From assembly GCA_958298945.1 (NCBI GenBank), contig OY282606.1:29237740-29301739 (forward strand): a stretch of DNA of 64,000 nucleotides. Reading direction: 5' to 3'. This DNA is from Atherix ibis (lineage: Eukaryota > Arthropoda > Insecta > Diptera > Athericidae). The position numbers were made by a program, and so were the translations under genes. The first letter of the stretch is position 1. Every line of letters begins with the position of its first letter. This document shows positions 11,651 to 24,534 of the stretch, one piece after another. The notes beneath the pieces are model-generated. The model worked only from the letters and a program-made list of their open reading frames with translations. It did no database searches and had not been told where the DNA came from.

Positions 11651-12039
11651 TATATTAAACACATTTAAAATGAAAAAAAGTTATCATCTCATTTATAAAA
11701 AATGATTAAAATTTTTCTTGGACGGACTTTATTTCATTCTTCAATTTATAGTTTTAACATATTGAATGTAAAAAATTGTTTTAAAAGAGAAATTATTATA
11801 AAAACTAAGGTGCAAATGTTAATATTAATATGAATTATAAATTTTTATTATGCGGAAACTAAAGATTTCCGAATTTCGTTTTTCAGGTAAGTCTGCGGAA
11901 TAAAGGTCATAGTTGTCTATCATTCAATTAATTTTTATTGGATTTTGAGCGGTATACCATATGTGATTAAAAATTAAAAAAATCTTGTGCAACATTGCAT
12001 CGTAGACAGACGATTAGTTGTAATCAAATTGACAAGTCA

Positions 12040-13885
12040 ATGACGGTTGTCTGATTACTTTCCGATGGGGGTTTTATATATTTGCATAAACAAAAAATGT
12101 TTCTATTAATGTACAATTTTCATGTATGTAAAAATATAAATCTATATGTGGTACCTCGGAAAAATCTACGGTAAGTGTACTAATAAATCATTTATAAGAA
12201 TATAATTTTGGATTTGTAAATTTATGTATTAATATCAGTGTGTTATAACTTAATACTTATATACTATTCCAACTTAAAGCTAAAGCTGGTTACATTGGAA
12301 AACGATATGAGTAAATTTCTTATTTTAAGAATGATTCGATGATTCTAATAAATTTTTTGATATATTTTCAGAATTTAATCAGAAAAGTATCTCTTACATG
12401 TGTTGAGATGTGAACTTTTATATGCAAATAAATAAATTGACAGCAAAAAAGAATATTTAACTTAGTTTCTATTTGTAAATAGAATTAAAGATATAATAAT
12501 AGTTGTTATTTAATTAATTTCCAAAAACTACAACTATTATTTAAAATATGTGCGCCAAAGGCAATATGTACAAATACATAAAATTGCCCCTATCTGAAAG
12601 TGACGCCTTTGAGCAGTGTGTATATGGGAGTAGCTTTAAGATTGCGTTCTCTTTTCAACTTGTCGCTTTAATCAGTGGGGGCTAATTTGAAACTTCAGTA
12701 TGCAATTGAAGCGGTTCGTTTAAAACCATTCTCATATGCGGATTTTCTTGTTTAATGGAATTAGTTTTGGACATTTGCAATAAACCACATTATTATATTT
12801 TAAAATATTATTTATTTATTTATTATATATTGTATTTTCATTTTATTTATTTCACTATATAATATTTATTTAAACAGAATTATAAAGTGGAAGGAAGAGC
12901 ATATAAAAATATATATTGCGAGTTATTTAATTATATCAAAACAATTATGTGCACAAATAAAAATCCATTTCAAATATGAAAGAATGTGATATTATGTTGA
13001 AATTACAACCACACCATAACTTAGTAAAGAATTAATAGAAATTAAAGTATTTCTTGCACTATTAAAATACGGACCCTTAAATTTTCTTACACACACTTTA
13101 CGTACGCCGGCACTGAACTATTTTCTGGTAAACATTGAACTGTCAACATCACATTTATTTATATTTATTGAATGATCAACTTTTCACTTTTAAACCACTT
13201 TTTGGACCAAATAAATCATTAAAAGTCATTAAAGCAGATCATAAACTAAATTTTTGTTAATTGCTCTAGTAAAAAGGCAAATGTCAATTAATCGAAAGAA
13301 AGCTATTCCGGGCATCCTCATTCCATTGAATAACCAGTAACCCTTTATAAAACACTTCATTTTTTTAAATAAATACTTCCTATTAAATGTTATCAACAAT
13401 ATAACTATTTATAAAAATACTTACTTTTTCGTAAATACTTTAAAAAAGATAAAAACTACACTTTCACTTGCAATTTCTGATAAGTGTCAAAATAACAACT
13501 TTAAAAACAACAAAATTATGCACGCTTTTTGGTATACTACCACTTTCATGAAGAATGACATTTTCTAAAATTCTCCGAAAGCTTACAGAATTATGGCGCT
13601 TAATATTTTATAAATATTTACGAAATAAATAATAAATCTAAAATACAATTTCATTTCATATCAAAAGATTATACAAAATATAAAAAATAAAAATTGTCTG
13701 TCAGTGGGTGTCATATCTACATAAAAAAAATTACACAAAAGTATGCAAGCATTACGATTTCTCGCCGCTTTTGCAATAATTCAGCCAGAAAATTGCGTGC
13801 ACATATACGAAAATCTGACATACGAGCCTATTTATGTAATGTTTAATCTAAGTATCTACCCTTATACTCCATAATCTAAGATTAC
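12040..13885 (-). repeat. dispersed large non-coding repeat, copy E1
   Basis: In reverse orientation it matches 27455-28600 and 43600-45070. Anchors: ATTGCCCCTATCTGAAAGTG at about 12583 is the complement of sequence at 27550 and 45010; ACTTTACGTACGCCGGCAC at 13096 mirrors 44390; ACCACTTTCATG at 13540 mirrors 43965. The right end TATACTCCATAATCTAAG mirrors the left end of copy E2. No transposase is seen. Probably a non-autonomous DNA transposon; the far left end near 12040 is approximate. Confidence 0.55.
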
Positions 13886-15649
13886 GTGGATATAGTAAAA
13901 TACAAACGTATAAGAATGTCAGCGCTGTCACTTGGAACGTCAAATAAATAAGCTGTCAAAGGTTCAACGCACCTATTGAACAGCCCTTTAAATATATTTT
14001 ATATAGATTGAATTTACTTATACAAGCCATGAATTGGTACTGTTTTTTTTTAACTTTGGGTAATATTTATGTTGGCAGCTTAGGGTTGTTTGGTGACAAC
14101 TTACAACACCTTGCCCATTAACGAAAAGCCTATTAGACACTTACGTTTTCATGATCGTTCAATTGTTATATATGTTTTTGTCAAAATGGATTTTTTAATT
14201 TCTTAAAGTCCTTACAATTTCAAAGAAGTATTTTAAAGGATATAAAATATTGGTTTTATAGCTAAAAAAAAAAGAAATGTAATAAAAACTTGATTTCGTA
14301 AATACAAAAGAAATTATACCGATTAGTGAATAGTGTATACGTTAACACGTCTGATAATGGATGCTCTCATGTTAACAATAATGTGTAATATTTATTTGAC
14401 CATTTCATACTTCATTTCTCTTCGTTATGTAATAAAATTTTTATTTTCTTTTTATGGAGAATGGAGCGGGAAGGTTTGCTTTTACATCAATAATCGTATC
14501 ACGTTTACAAATGTTTTGGTTACTTTGAACTTTGGAAAAATGTTTGCTGCCGAACTATAGAAAATTTCTTCTGTGCGTATTAATAATATTCAGTCCTACT
14601 TTTTCGATGATAGGCTATGATTATTAATTAATTTAATAATGTTGATTAGTGTCTATTGAAATTGAAACTATTCACTTCTAATTTTTGTTGTCTTGTTGGT
14701 CACGTAAAGAGTGCAGACAAACGTGTCCGAAAGTGGACTAGTTAATATTCATTACAACTCCTCCACTCGTTATAGTTTTCGTTTGTATTATTTCGTTTCT
14801 TAATAATACGATTAAAAATCAGAAAAATGTTCATGTGTAAATTGCTTTTTAAAGAGATTCATTGTGAAGAATTCAATTTACTGACTAGCATCAATAATTC
14901 AAAAGACGAAGTTTTCAAAAATCAAGCTTTTTTCATAATACACACTTTAGAAGGTTTATCTAAATATGTAGGAGATAATACTATATTCCCCTTCTAAGAT
15001 TTAAACATGAATGTATTTTTCTTCAACTAAATTTATTATCGAATCTATAATCAAAAAAAAATTTAGTAGCGATTGTGTTGTAAGGTTAAATCCACGTTAT
15101 CTGTTAAAGTTTTTAATAAAAACCAATAAAGATATACTTTCGATTTTACTAATTAATAATTTTAAGTACTAATAAAATATTAAAAATATTGTTAATTTAC
15201 AGAATATAAAAATTTATCTTTTTTAAAAATTAATAGTATAATGGCTGCTTAATACACAGCTATAAGTGTAGTATCATTATTAATGATTCTTTAATGTACG
15301 AAACAAATTAGCTTTTGATTATGTATGATATTAAAAATCAATAAAAATTTGTGTACATCTACACCTGATTTTATTATAAACGATAGTCAGCTATCGAATA
15401 TTATTATTATTATTAGCTAATAATGTGATTTAAAAAGTGTATGGATAAAAATGATTATTTAATGTAAATTTCCAAAATTTCAATTGAGTTCATGAGTCAA
15501 ATAGAATTTTTTTTTAGAGAAAAATTAGTCATATTTTAAAGATTACGTATTTAAAAAAAAATTGATTTTAATCAAATAAAAAATTAAGGTTTCAGAGCTT
15601 GTAGTTTTTATGGAGATTTTCTTTAGAAAAGTAATAAGACAATTTTTTT
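13886..15649. other. AT-rich stretch without recognisable features
   Basis: An open frame at 14333-14560 (75 codons, hydrophobic) has no supporting splice sites, homology or promoter that I can see. Nothing else is recognisable. Confidence 0.4.
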
Positions 15650-16620
15650 TCTTTAGTTTTATTTTATTTTTTATACATCAATATTATCCACGTCGAAATA
15701 GCTCCTTTGGGCAGCTTTACATTAACGGAGGGGTTGTTTACACTTTTTGTATGTAGCAGTAGTGAAAATTTTTGATATGAATCACCATTCTCCTTTGGAT
15801 GTTATTAATATTACCGTCCCTTCAAGTATCTTTTGATCTTAGAGAAATCTACATGAACTTAGATCATATAAATAGTATTGCTGGAAAACTATATGAATCC
15901 ATTTTTTAGCGAAAACTTTTGAACGGAGATGACCGTGTGACAGGGGCAATTTTCATAGTGGAGCATTCAAGTATCTGAATTTCCAATTTGATGCAAAAAT
16001 GCCTTTTTCTGAGCGTTTCAAGGATTTGTTTTTGAATAATTTACTTAACAGTTTGTTCTGAAGATTTGTCTTCCCTAATTTACATCAGTTTGCAACGCTG
16101 AGCTATCTAGAGTAAGATAAATCATCCACTATTTCTAGATCCTACCAAAAAATTTTATTCCCCCTGAAAAATGTGTGCTCCTTATTAAAAATATTCCCCA
16201 CTCAAAAGGCTTTTTTTAAGTCCACCCAACCTATTTAGGCTGCAGGCTGACCTTTTCGCATTCTTTCTTCATGACAAAGACTCTTTATTACCCAAAATGC
16301 ATATTCAGCCGTCCGGCGATGTTGTTATTTATAGAATAATGCCTTTCTAGGACAGTCGTTTACTTTTATTATTTATTTTCATAACCTCCTTCCTTTCTCC
16401 GGTAATGTGTCTACAATGTCAGATCTAACCTGAAAAACCTTTTTTCTTAGTCTTTCTAGGAGTCAGTCATTAACTTCACAAAAGCTCCCACTCCTTCCAT
16501 ATTTTTATCAGCTCCCGACGTTAAGGGCTTCCCTTAGTGCGATTCGCCTTCCAAAGCTTCTCGACGCTCAAAAAATGTCTTATGCCACCGGAAAACGTGC
16601 TCCTAATAAGAAATAATCCC
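15650..16620 (-). pseudogene. mariner relic (HHDN lineage), minus orientation
   Basis: From high to low coordinates the minus strand reads FRWHK-type N-terminal sequence (CCGGTGGCATAAGAC, 16580), then a decayed second Asp motif (SDTWMLHYEN, 15960) and the tail equivalent to IAAQGNYFEED (15700). The catalytic Asp at HHDN is Glu here. A fold-back element (16670-18665) sits immediately next to it, and a plus-oriented piece of the same lineage follows that. Confidence 0.5.
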
Positions 16621-16669
16621 CATTAGCTTGTTAAAAATTTTTGTAAGTCAAACTTATGCATTCAACAAT

Positions 16670-18665
16670 ACACGTATTAACACAAAATTTGATGTTACTT
16701 AAACCCATATGGAGTTACAGACACGAACATGCAGCTTCACTTATTACACTCTATAGGGTCGCGTAGTTACCGGACGAGGTTAAATCTTATATGTTACTGA
16801 AGGCTAGGAGAAAGTAGCTGCAATGTTGCCACATCATTCGCTGTGGTTCAGTCTCGTTCATTTCAACATAAAAGTTATATCAAATACTTTTACATTTTCT
16901 TAGTTTGTGAATATTTAATTACGTTTGTATTTGGTATTTCTGATACTATGGTTTCTTTTAAAAAAACTGTAGTATAATTCATGTTTTTTTTTCTTTCTAT
17001 AAAATTTTTATAACATTTTATTTTTCTTTTATTTTTTTTTCTCAAGAAAAAAACAATTAAAACAAAATTTAAAACTAATTTCTCTAGCTAAAATAAAATG
17101 GTTAAATTGTAAATGTCATTTATTGTGTTAATAAGGATTCTTTGAAAAGTTAGTGAAAATAATCGAGCAATTATGTTATGTGATGAAAAATACCATACTA
17201 CGTTAAAATGTTATAATATATAGAAAATATCCTTTCAAAGACTAATTTAGAATTGTATTTAATAGAATTTATAATATTTGTATGGTTTCACAAGAAATTA
17301 CTTCTAGCAATTTGTACTGAGACACTATTTAAATTTATATGGTATCCATAATACTTACGAAAATGCTAGACTAGACTAAATGATATTTTTGGAGCGGTAA
17401 CATTGTCTAAGCTAACAAGAATTATAGAAAAATGAAATTTGTTTTTTTTTTCAGAAAAAAATTTTGAATTTTCTTATCAATTATAAAAAAATTTAATTCA
17501 AATATCAGAAAATGCCATACACAGACTATTAAAAAATAAAATAAAAAAACGTCTTGAAATTAATTCTTTTGAATACAATAAGTAAATTCTTTAATAAGAA
17601 AAGATTTTTATACTCGTATTTTGATTGTTTTTTTTAAATAAAAATTTCTTTGATTAATTTAACTAAATAATTTTTTTAAATTTAATATAGTTAAATATTT
17701 GATATAGTAAAATATTCACTTAATTAGTTTGAAAAGTATTAAAATATATTAAACTAAAGAGAAAGAATTTTTTGAAACACTAAATTAAAAACTCACATAA
17801 TAACATAATTAAAACAGTTTCAAATTTGGAAAAATGAACCCTAATGTATGAATGTGTATAGACAATGTCTTCTATATAAAATAATATATAATTTTAGCAA
17901 ATAACTAAGGTAGTCTACACATACGATATTTGAATTAGAATTTAAGGAAGATTTACGTATGTATGTTTACTCGTACATATAATTGGAAAAAAGTGAATAC
18001 GTTCAGTAATAATATAAGAAAAAATCAAATTATTTCTCGAGGGAAAATTAATTTACTTGGAAAATGTATATCTTCGTATTGCACAAACAATAGAAAATAA
18101 AGTATTAAAAAATAAAAAAATTACCTAGGCTTTCAGAAGGTGGCTCCCACGTTTTTTTTCTTAGACCTTGCATATATGAGGTATAGCAGAAAAACTGTGC
18201 AACTGGTATCATTGTGATAATCTGACAACACCTTTCAGACGTGCGGTATAAGTTCGAACCTCGTGCCATAACTACGCGACCCTATAGATCGTAATAAGTT
18301 AAGTTGCATTTTCGAGTCCGTAAGTCCATATTGGTTTAAGTAACATCAAATTTGGTGTTAACTCGGTAAATTCACTAAATTAATTTACGAAAATAAAGTA
18401 TTAAAAAATAAAAAAATTACCTAGGCTTTCAGAAGGGGGTTCCCACGTTTTTTTTCTTAGACCTTGCATATATGAGGTATAGCAGAAAAACTGTGCAACT
18501 GGTATCATTGTGATAATCTGACAACACCTTTTAGACGTGCGGTATAAGTTCAAACCTCGTGCCATAACTACGCGACCCTATAGATCGTAATAAGTTAAGT
18601 TGCATTTTCGAGTCCGTAAGTCCATATTGGTTTGAGTAACATCAAATTTGGTGTTAACTTGGTAA
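16670..18665. mobile_element. fold-back element with long inverted repeats
   Basis: The left arm (16675-16800, ATTAACACAAAATTTGATG ... CTATAGGGTCGCGTAGTTA) is the reverse complement of the right arm at about 18255-18360 and again at 18550-18660. Arms are at least 120 bp with scattered mismatches. The roughly 1.2-kb centre is AT-rich with no readable protein. The right arm has been tandemly duplicated. It lies between two oppositely oriented pieces of the same mariner lineage. Confidence 0.7.
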
Positions 18666-18688
18666 ATTCACTAGTTTAATTTACGATA
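18092..18688. repeat. 297-bp tandem duplication of the fold-back arm
   Basis: GAAAATAAAGTATTAAAAAA starts at 18092 and again at 18389; the two 297-bp copies differ at only a handful of positions (for example GGTGGCTCC versus GGGGGTTCC), so the duplication is recent compared with the divergence of the two arms. Confidence 0.9.
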
Positions 18689-18689
18689 A

Positions 18690-19130
18690 TTTGCAACGAG
18701 CTTTTAGAGAACATCCCTTATCAAGAGAACATACTTCTCGGTTGCATAAGGCATTTATGGTGGTCTGAGAAACAGTGGAAAATGGACCCCTGACATCAAA
18801 AACTGATGCAAATATGCAATCTTCTTAGGATTTCTTTATAAAAGGGACTTATTTTTATAACAAACTCTATAAAAGGAATAACAAAACGGTTTTTTTTTCG
18901 TTTGATTGGGTATTTTAGATACTTGGATAGGCCGTTATGACAACGACCCCTATAACACAGCCATCTCCAACAATATGTTTTTGTACAATAGAAAAATTCC
19001 TGCGGTTGGGTTATTCATCTGATAAATAATCTTTGTTACCAAAGATCAAAAAATTTGAAAGCAAAGGTAATAGCAGATGTAACTCCTCTGCCTAAAATAA
19101 CTACTTTGAAGGTGATAATATTAATGTATG
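18690..19130 (+). pseudogene. mariner relic (HHDN lineage), plus orientation
   Basis: Plus strand reads a transposase N-terminal region (LHKAFMVV, then ETVENGPLTSKTDANM) and, after a large deletion, the C-terminal tail near 19090 (AAAATAACTACTTTGAAGGTG). Same lineage as 15650-16620 but opposite orientation. Stops interrupt every frame. Confidence 0.55.
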
Positions 19131-20229
19131 AAATTAAAATAAAATTATTGAAAAAAAATAATGAATTAGTCTCGTTACTTTTCTGTCACTTTGCTATCAT
19201 AATTTTATAATATTATGTTTTTTTGCTCAAACCTAAATGTAAAGAAAAATTATGCAAACTGAACTTATTTTTCATGGAAATGGACGCATTGTCAATATTA
19301 TGCATTGTGTTTACTGGCTAACATCAACAATAACTAAAATAACGATCGATATTGCAAAATTAGCTTAACTTGTTTGCGGTCTGGCATGGAGCCATCGAAA
19401 GTTCAACTCGTCACATAATGTCTTCAACTATTGAAATGAAGTTTGTTCAATTATGGCGTAATTTTATATAACTTTCCAAAAGTGTAAATCTTAATGTGAT
19501 AGGTGATCTCTTTTTTTCTATTATTCTCTATTCCAGTTGTACAAGTGGTTATTCAATTGAAACTATAACATTTAATTAAAGAAAAAATTATATTCAAAAT
19601 TATGCGTACAGCATTTTAATATTAAAAGCCAATTTCAGTTGAGTTAAATAATTTTTATTTTCCTCATATAGAAATTCATCTATATAAATACTATATACCT
19701 TGGCTCGGTAATAATAATAATTTCTCTTGTTCTGAAAACAATTAAACTAGGCTTAATCAAAAACATTTACGCAAATATTTAAATAGTAATTATGAAATCC
19801 AAAAGCCATCATATAAAATGGTTTGTAATTTAAATTAATTTTAATATTTTCGAAGAATTTTATGATTATAATTTGTTGATAGTAGAATAATTATTAAAAT
19901 GAAATCATATTTAAAAAAAATACGATCTCAAATTATTATAAGCTTAAATTTTATTGTATATCAAATTAATTGGTAAATTAATTATTAATGAGAATGAATT
20001 TTATATCAAATAAATGTTATATTACGATTAGAGAGACAAGAAAATTTTTTTAAAACTAAATTATCCGGAATTATTTGTTTTTTTAGTTAGCAAAGTAAAA
20101 GTTTGTTAAATGAAAAGTTGCTTAATAGAAATATTATTAAAAATAGGAAGTTATTTAGATTAAAATTTGTTATTTTAGATAAACATACTTACTGGAATAA
20201 AATTTGAATTTTTCATTTTTCGAATAAAA
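19131..20229. other. AT-rich stretch without recognisable features
   Basis: No open frames or repeat motifs recognised on either strand. Confidence 0.4.
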
Positions 20230-21310
20230 TTTTTTTTAGTGATGAGGTCCATTTTTTGCTCGTTAGATATATATGTCTATAAGTAAAGCAGCCATATGTA
20301 AGGCAGTAAAAATCTACAAATAACTGTAAAAGCCACTGTATACACGAAAAAGTACTGTTTCGTATGTATTTCAATCTGAAAGTGTCATTGGACGGTATAT
20401 CTTTGAAAATTAAGAAGAAAATACAGTTACTTTCTAAAAAATATTTTTTTAGCTTAAATTTAAAAGATTTTAACCCAGATCCTATATGGTTCTAATAAAA
20501 TGATGTAACGATCTATGCAACATGACTTTTTTTGCTCTATTGCGCCACAATTTTACAGGATGCGTAACTTTGAGGCTTAGTGGTGTCAATTGGCCACCAA
20601 GATCATGCAATGTGACGCCGTGGGACTTGTCCTTATAAAGCTAAATATTGAAACTTTACAGCACTTAAAAATGATGTTCATCAAGTAATGATGTAATTAT
20701 AATCCGAAATGTGCAAAAATGTGATCAAAAATTATCTCAATTGGCCGCCAAGATCATGCAATTTGACGCCTTGGGACTTTTCCATATAAAGCTAACTATC
20801 AAAACCTTATAGTACTTAAAAATGACATTCATCAAGTAATGACAGAAATATGTAAAAAAATCATCATAATTTATCTCAATTAGCGGCCAAGATCATGTAA
20901 TTTGACGCCGTGGGACTTGTCGTTATAAAACTAAATATCAAAACTTTGTAGTACTTAAAAACGACATTCATCAAGTAATGACTGAAATATGCAAAAAGTT
21001 CATCATAATTTATCCTTATTGGCCGCCAAGATCATGCAATTTAACGCCGTGCGATTTGTTCTTATATACCTAAATATTGAAACTTAGCAGCACTTAAAAA
21101 TGACATTCATCAAGTAATGACCGAATTATGGACCGAAATGTGCAAAAAGGTGATCAAAATTTATCTTAATTAGCCACCAAGATCATGCAATTTGACACCG
21201 TAGTACTTGTCTTTATAAAGGTGAAAGCTCAATATTAAAACTTTGCAGCACTTAAAAAACGACATTCATTATTACAACCCGAAATATTCAAAAAGATCAT
21301 CAAAATTTAT
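20230..21310 (+). pseudogene. rosa-like transposase relic with amplified third-Asp region
   Basis: Plus strand gives decayed catalytic domain in order: DEVHFLL (first Asp, 20240), SVIGRYIFEN-like sequence (20385), DFNPDPIWF (20468, just before the second Asp), a damaged QQDGATCHAT equivalent (20500-20530), then NWPPRSCNLTPWDL-type sequence that is repeated five times. Frameshifts and stops throughout. No termini were located with confidence. Confidence 0.65.
20591..21310 (+). repeat. five tandem copies of a transposase active-site segment
   Basis: The motif GGCC(A/G)CCAAGATCATGCAA starts near 20591, 20741, 20881, 21019 and 21169, giving units of about 138-150 bp. Each unit covers the transposase segment around WPPRSCNLTP (the third catalytic Asp region) down to the ACATTCATCAAGTAATGAC helix segment. 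Units differ by 10-20%, so the array is old. Confidence 0.8.
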
Positions 21311-24300
21311 CTCAAAATTATATTAAAATTTTATTAATATGTTATATTAATTAAATTTTTATATAATGGCAGAACTTTATAAATATACTAAAATAAAATA
21401 TTATTAAAAATCAGAATTTTAAATATATTTTAATTAATAGTTTTTTCCAAACCGTAAATTGGTTAATTCCTTATGTATTAAATTTTTTTATGCAGAAATT
21501 CTTCGTTTTTTTATTTGTGTCTTTTATTAATTTTTGTAATTGAATTAAAAATAAATGATATAGTTGACAGTTTAATTAAATTTTTGTATTGTCCACAGGA
21601 AATATTCCTAAATTGAATTTAATAGTATTACAAGGACTGCTAAAATATTATTGCCTTCCGGGATATCTAATATTGTACGAGTATATGGAATTGTCAGATG
21701 AATAATGCTGTTGTACAATTTAAATTTATACTATTCTTTTTGATAGGTGAACGTATCGGAATTTATTGGAATTTTTATTTTACAAAATATTAAAATTTAT
21801 TTCCTTTATAATAATTTACCTTAATTGCTTATTATTATTGATGTCATTTTCTTTCGAGATTTTTAAAATATTGTTAATAGATCTGCTTATTGAATCTTTT
21901 ATATTATCATGTATTTTTTAATTTAATTTACATCTGAATTATTTATATCTAATTTCATTAATATTTTTATAATAAAAAAAATTACAATAAATTTATCTTG
22001 GTTTTTGTCAGTATTTTTTCCTATTATTTATTAGTAATTTGCTTAAAAAATTATTTTTTTAGGTTATCCAATTTATGCTATGGGAAGTAACATTTAGTAA
22101 AATATATTTATTATGCAGTTTTTGTTTTAGAAAATTTTGCCATTAAGTAGTATATTCTTATTTTTTTATTACAAAATATTTTTAATTAATTTAAGTCTCT
22201 CAAGTTAACCCTCAAACATTGTCTGCATCGAACACTTTTTTAATAAAGCTTTTATCCAATTAGCACTTTTGAAACAAAAATTTAATAAAACATATTTTAA
22301 ATTTAGATTTTAAAAACAAATTTTATAAAATTTTATTGAATATATTTTGCCATTTAATATTATATAAATATTTATTACGTGACTTTTGCAGAACTTCATA
22401 ATTTTGAGGAAATTTTTGATGAATTTTTCGCACATTTCAGGCGGCAATTCGGTCTTTATTTAACGGATATTTGTTTAAAATATTCTAAAATTTAAAGACT
22501 ATCTATCCAATTATAACTATTTAATTAATTTTAGAAATTTTAGGAAGAAAATATCATTACCAATGAAAAAATTAAACATATTCAAATATTTAAATATCTT
22601 GAAAACATTAACAGACCAAAATGAATATACTCGTACTTTAATAAAATTTTTAAAAAAATTTCTTTTCACCAATTACCAAATACACTTTTATATACCACAT
22701 CTACTTTTATTTGGTAAGTTTTCAATTGACAATTGAATTCAAATTAACTTGAATTATTGTGCATTTTATTAATTTGAATATATTGGAAATGAAAATTAAA
22801 AAGGAGAAATTTTGAAAGTTCAATTAAATGAATTTTAAAAAGTTCAAATAATTTTTTTTTTCTCCAAAACTTATATACAATAATAGAAATTAAATTGAGT
22901 ACATTTTTTTATTATTCAATTTTATATATTGTACATAAAATATTCATTATAATTAATGAATATTTATTTACAAAAAAATTTTCTATATTTTTATTTAATG
23001 GAAACTATGCATTGATATAACTTTCTTGATTTCTATTATTAATAGAGAAATATTTTTCACAATATTATATTTTAATGAATACATTTATTTTTAATTGTTA
23101 TAGGTTTTTTGAAGAGAATTTTATCTTTAATATAAATTTATAATTTTATTACACGTTTTAATATATCACAAATTTAAAATTGTAAATTAAAAAAAAAAAT
23201 TTTAATTTTGCTATATTGCTTAAAACTTTATATTATACGGTACAATATTTTTCAGGAATCTTAAGTTGAGACATTTTTAAAACACCATTTATAGCAATCT
23301 GCAGAAATATTGTATAAAAAGTTATTTGTGCATCTTTAAAGCACCATTTATGGCAGTTTTGATTATTGGGCCTCATTGCTGCGCAAAATTCATCACAAAA
23401 ACTGCATACGGCAGAATCCCCAATTTTGAGAAAAAATATTTGATAACTTCAACGTAATATTTGGTAAAAAATCAAATCCCAATTTATAATTGCAAATTTT
23501 AATTTAAACTAAAATTTATCTTTATTAATAACTATACTTCTAGTACTATAAAATAGATAATTCTTTATTTGCACATAAACAAAAAATGTTTTTTTATTAA
23601 ATAGTTTTGGGATTTATTTAACATTTGTTCAAATATTATTTATAAAAATTTTAATTAAAAATGACATTGACATTAATTGAATTTCTCAGATTGTGTATTT
23701 AAATAGTTTTTTTTATTAATAACTAATAATACATTATAAATATTTTATTATAATATTTTTTTTTGTAAATCTTTAAATAACAATAGAAATCTGATGAGAA
23801 TATATAGTTAATATGGATTATAATATTTAAATGTAAATAATAGATTAGAAAATTTAATTAAGATTTAAAACTGAATAGATTTTTTTGAAAGGGTAAAAAA
23901 CAAGCTCAAATAAACTTAATCCTTCTAATCGGATAAAAAACCAATTCATAATAGTTTAGTAAGACATGCTAAAAACATACAAATAATATTAGATTATATT
24001 TAAAGTAAAATTTTGTGAACATACGATGTCTGTTCGGTAATTTCGTATGAAATACATGGTATAGTTACGTGAATGCTGAAGAAGCTAAACGTACTGAATA
24101 ATGATTTTTTTTTGGTGGGTGGGAAAGCTTTCACATACTCGTACACAGTCATGCAATTTTTGGATTTCGATATTGAGTGACAAAAATTCAACTAAAAGAG
24201 TGTGAAAATATATAATAAAATTTTTCTCTTTTTGAAGATTCCGGTATGCTACTTATAGCGGTGGGGAAAATTTGTTTTCAGGAACTATTTAACTGTTCCC

Positions 24301-24400
24301 GGATGGGTAAATCGATACCAGATTCAATTCAGACGTGATATCGGCAACAGATTACAAGGTATCTATACACAGCCTGATACGATTTGTTATTATATTTTTT
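21311..24400. other. AT-rich region with one faint transposon relic
   Basis: About 80% A+T by eye. Near 22380-22500, TTTTTCGCACATTTCAGG and the following 60 bp resemble the rosa-like C-terminal segment seen at 425-470 on the minus strand. Nothing else recognisable; no credible coding exon. Confidence 0.4.
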
Positions 24401-24426
24401 ATCGTGTTCACGTGTTGAAATAATTT

Positions 24427-24506
24427 TGTGAGTAGTTAAGTTATTTAAATATTTTCTGTGCATCACGAATCAATTTAAAGGATATTTTTATCGGATTTGT
24501 TTCTAG
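24427..24506 (+). other. candidate 5'-UTR intron of the Q-rich gene
   Basis: GTGAGT at 24427 and TTTGTTTCTAG ending at 24506 would form an 80-nt intron ending 28 nt before the ATG. Possible TATA-like sequences lie at 24363 and 24391. Inferred from signals only. Confidence 0.35.
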
Positions 24507-24534
24507 ATAACAAAATAAAAACAACAACAACAAC

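Noticed and set aside
14333..14560. 75-codon hydrophobic frame as a membrane protein
   Set aside because: No homology recognised, no splice or promoter support, and composition matches the AT-rich background.
18250..18290. tRNA-like B box (GTTCGAACC) in the fold-back arm
   Set aside because: No A box at the right distance and no anticodon arm; insufficient for a tRNA or SINE call.
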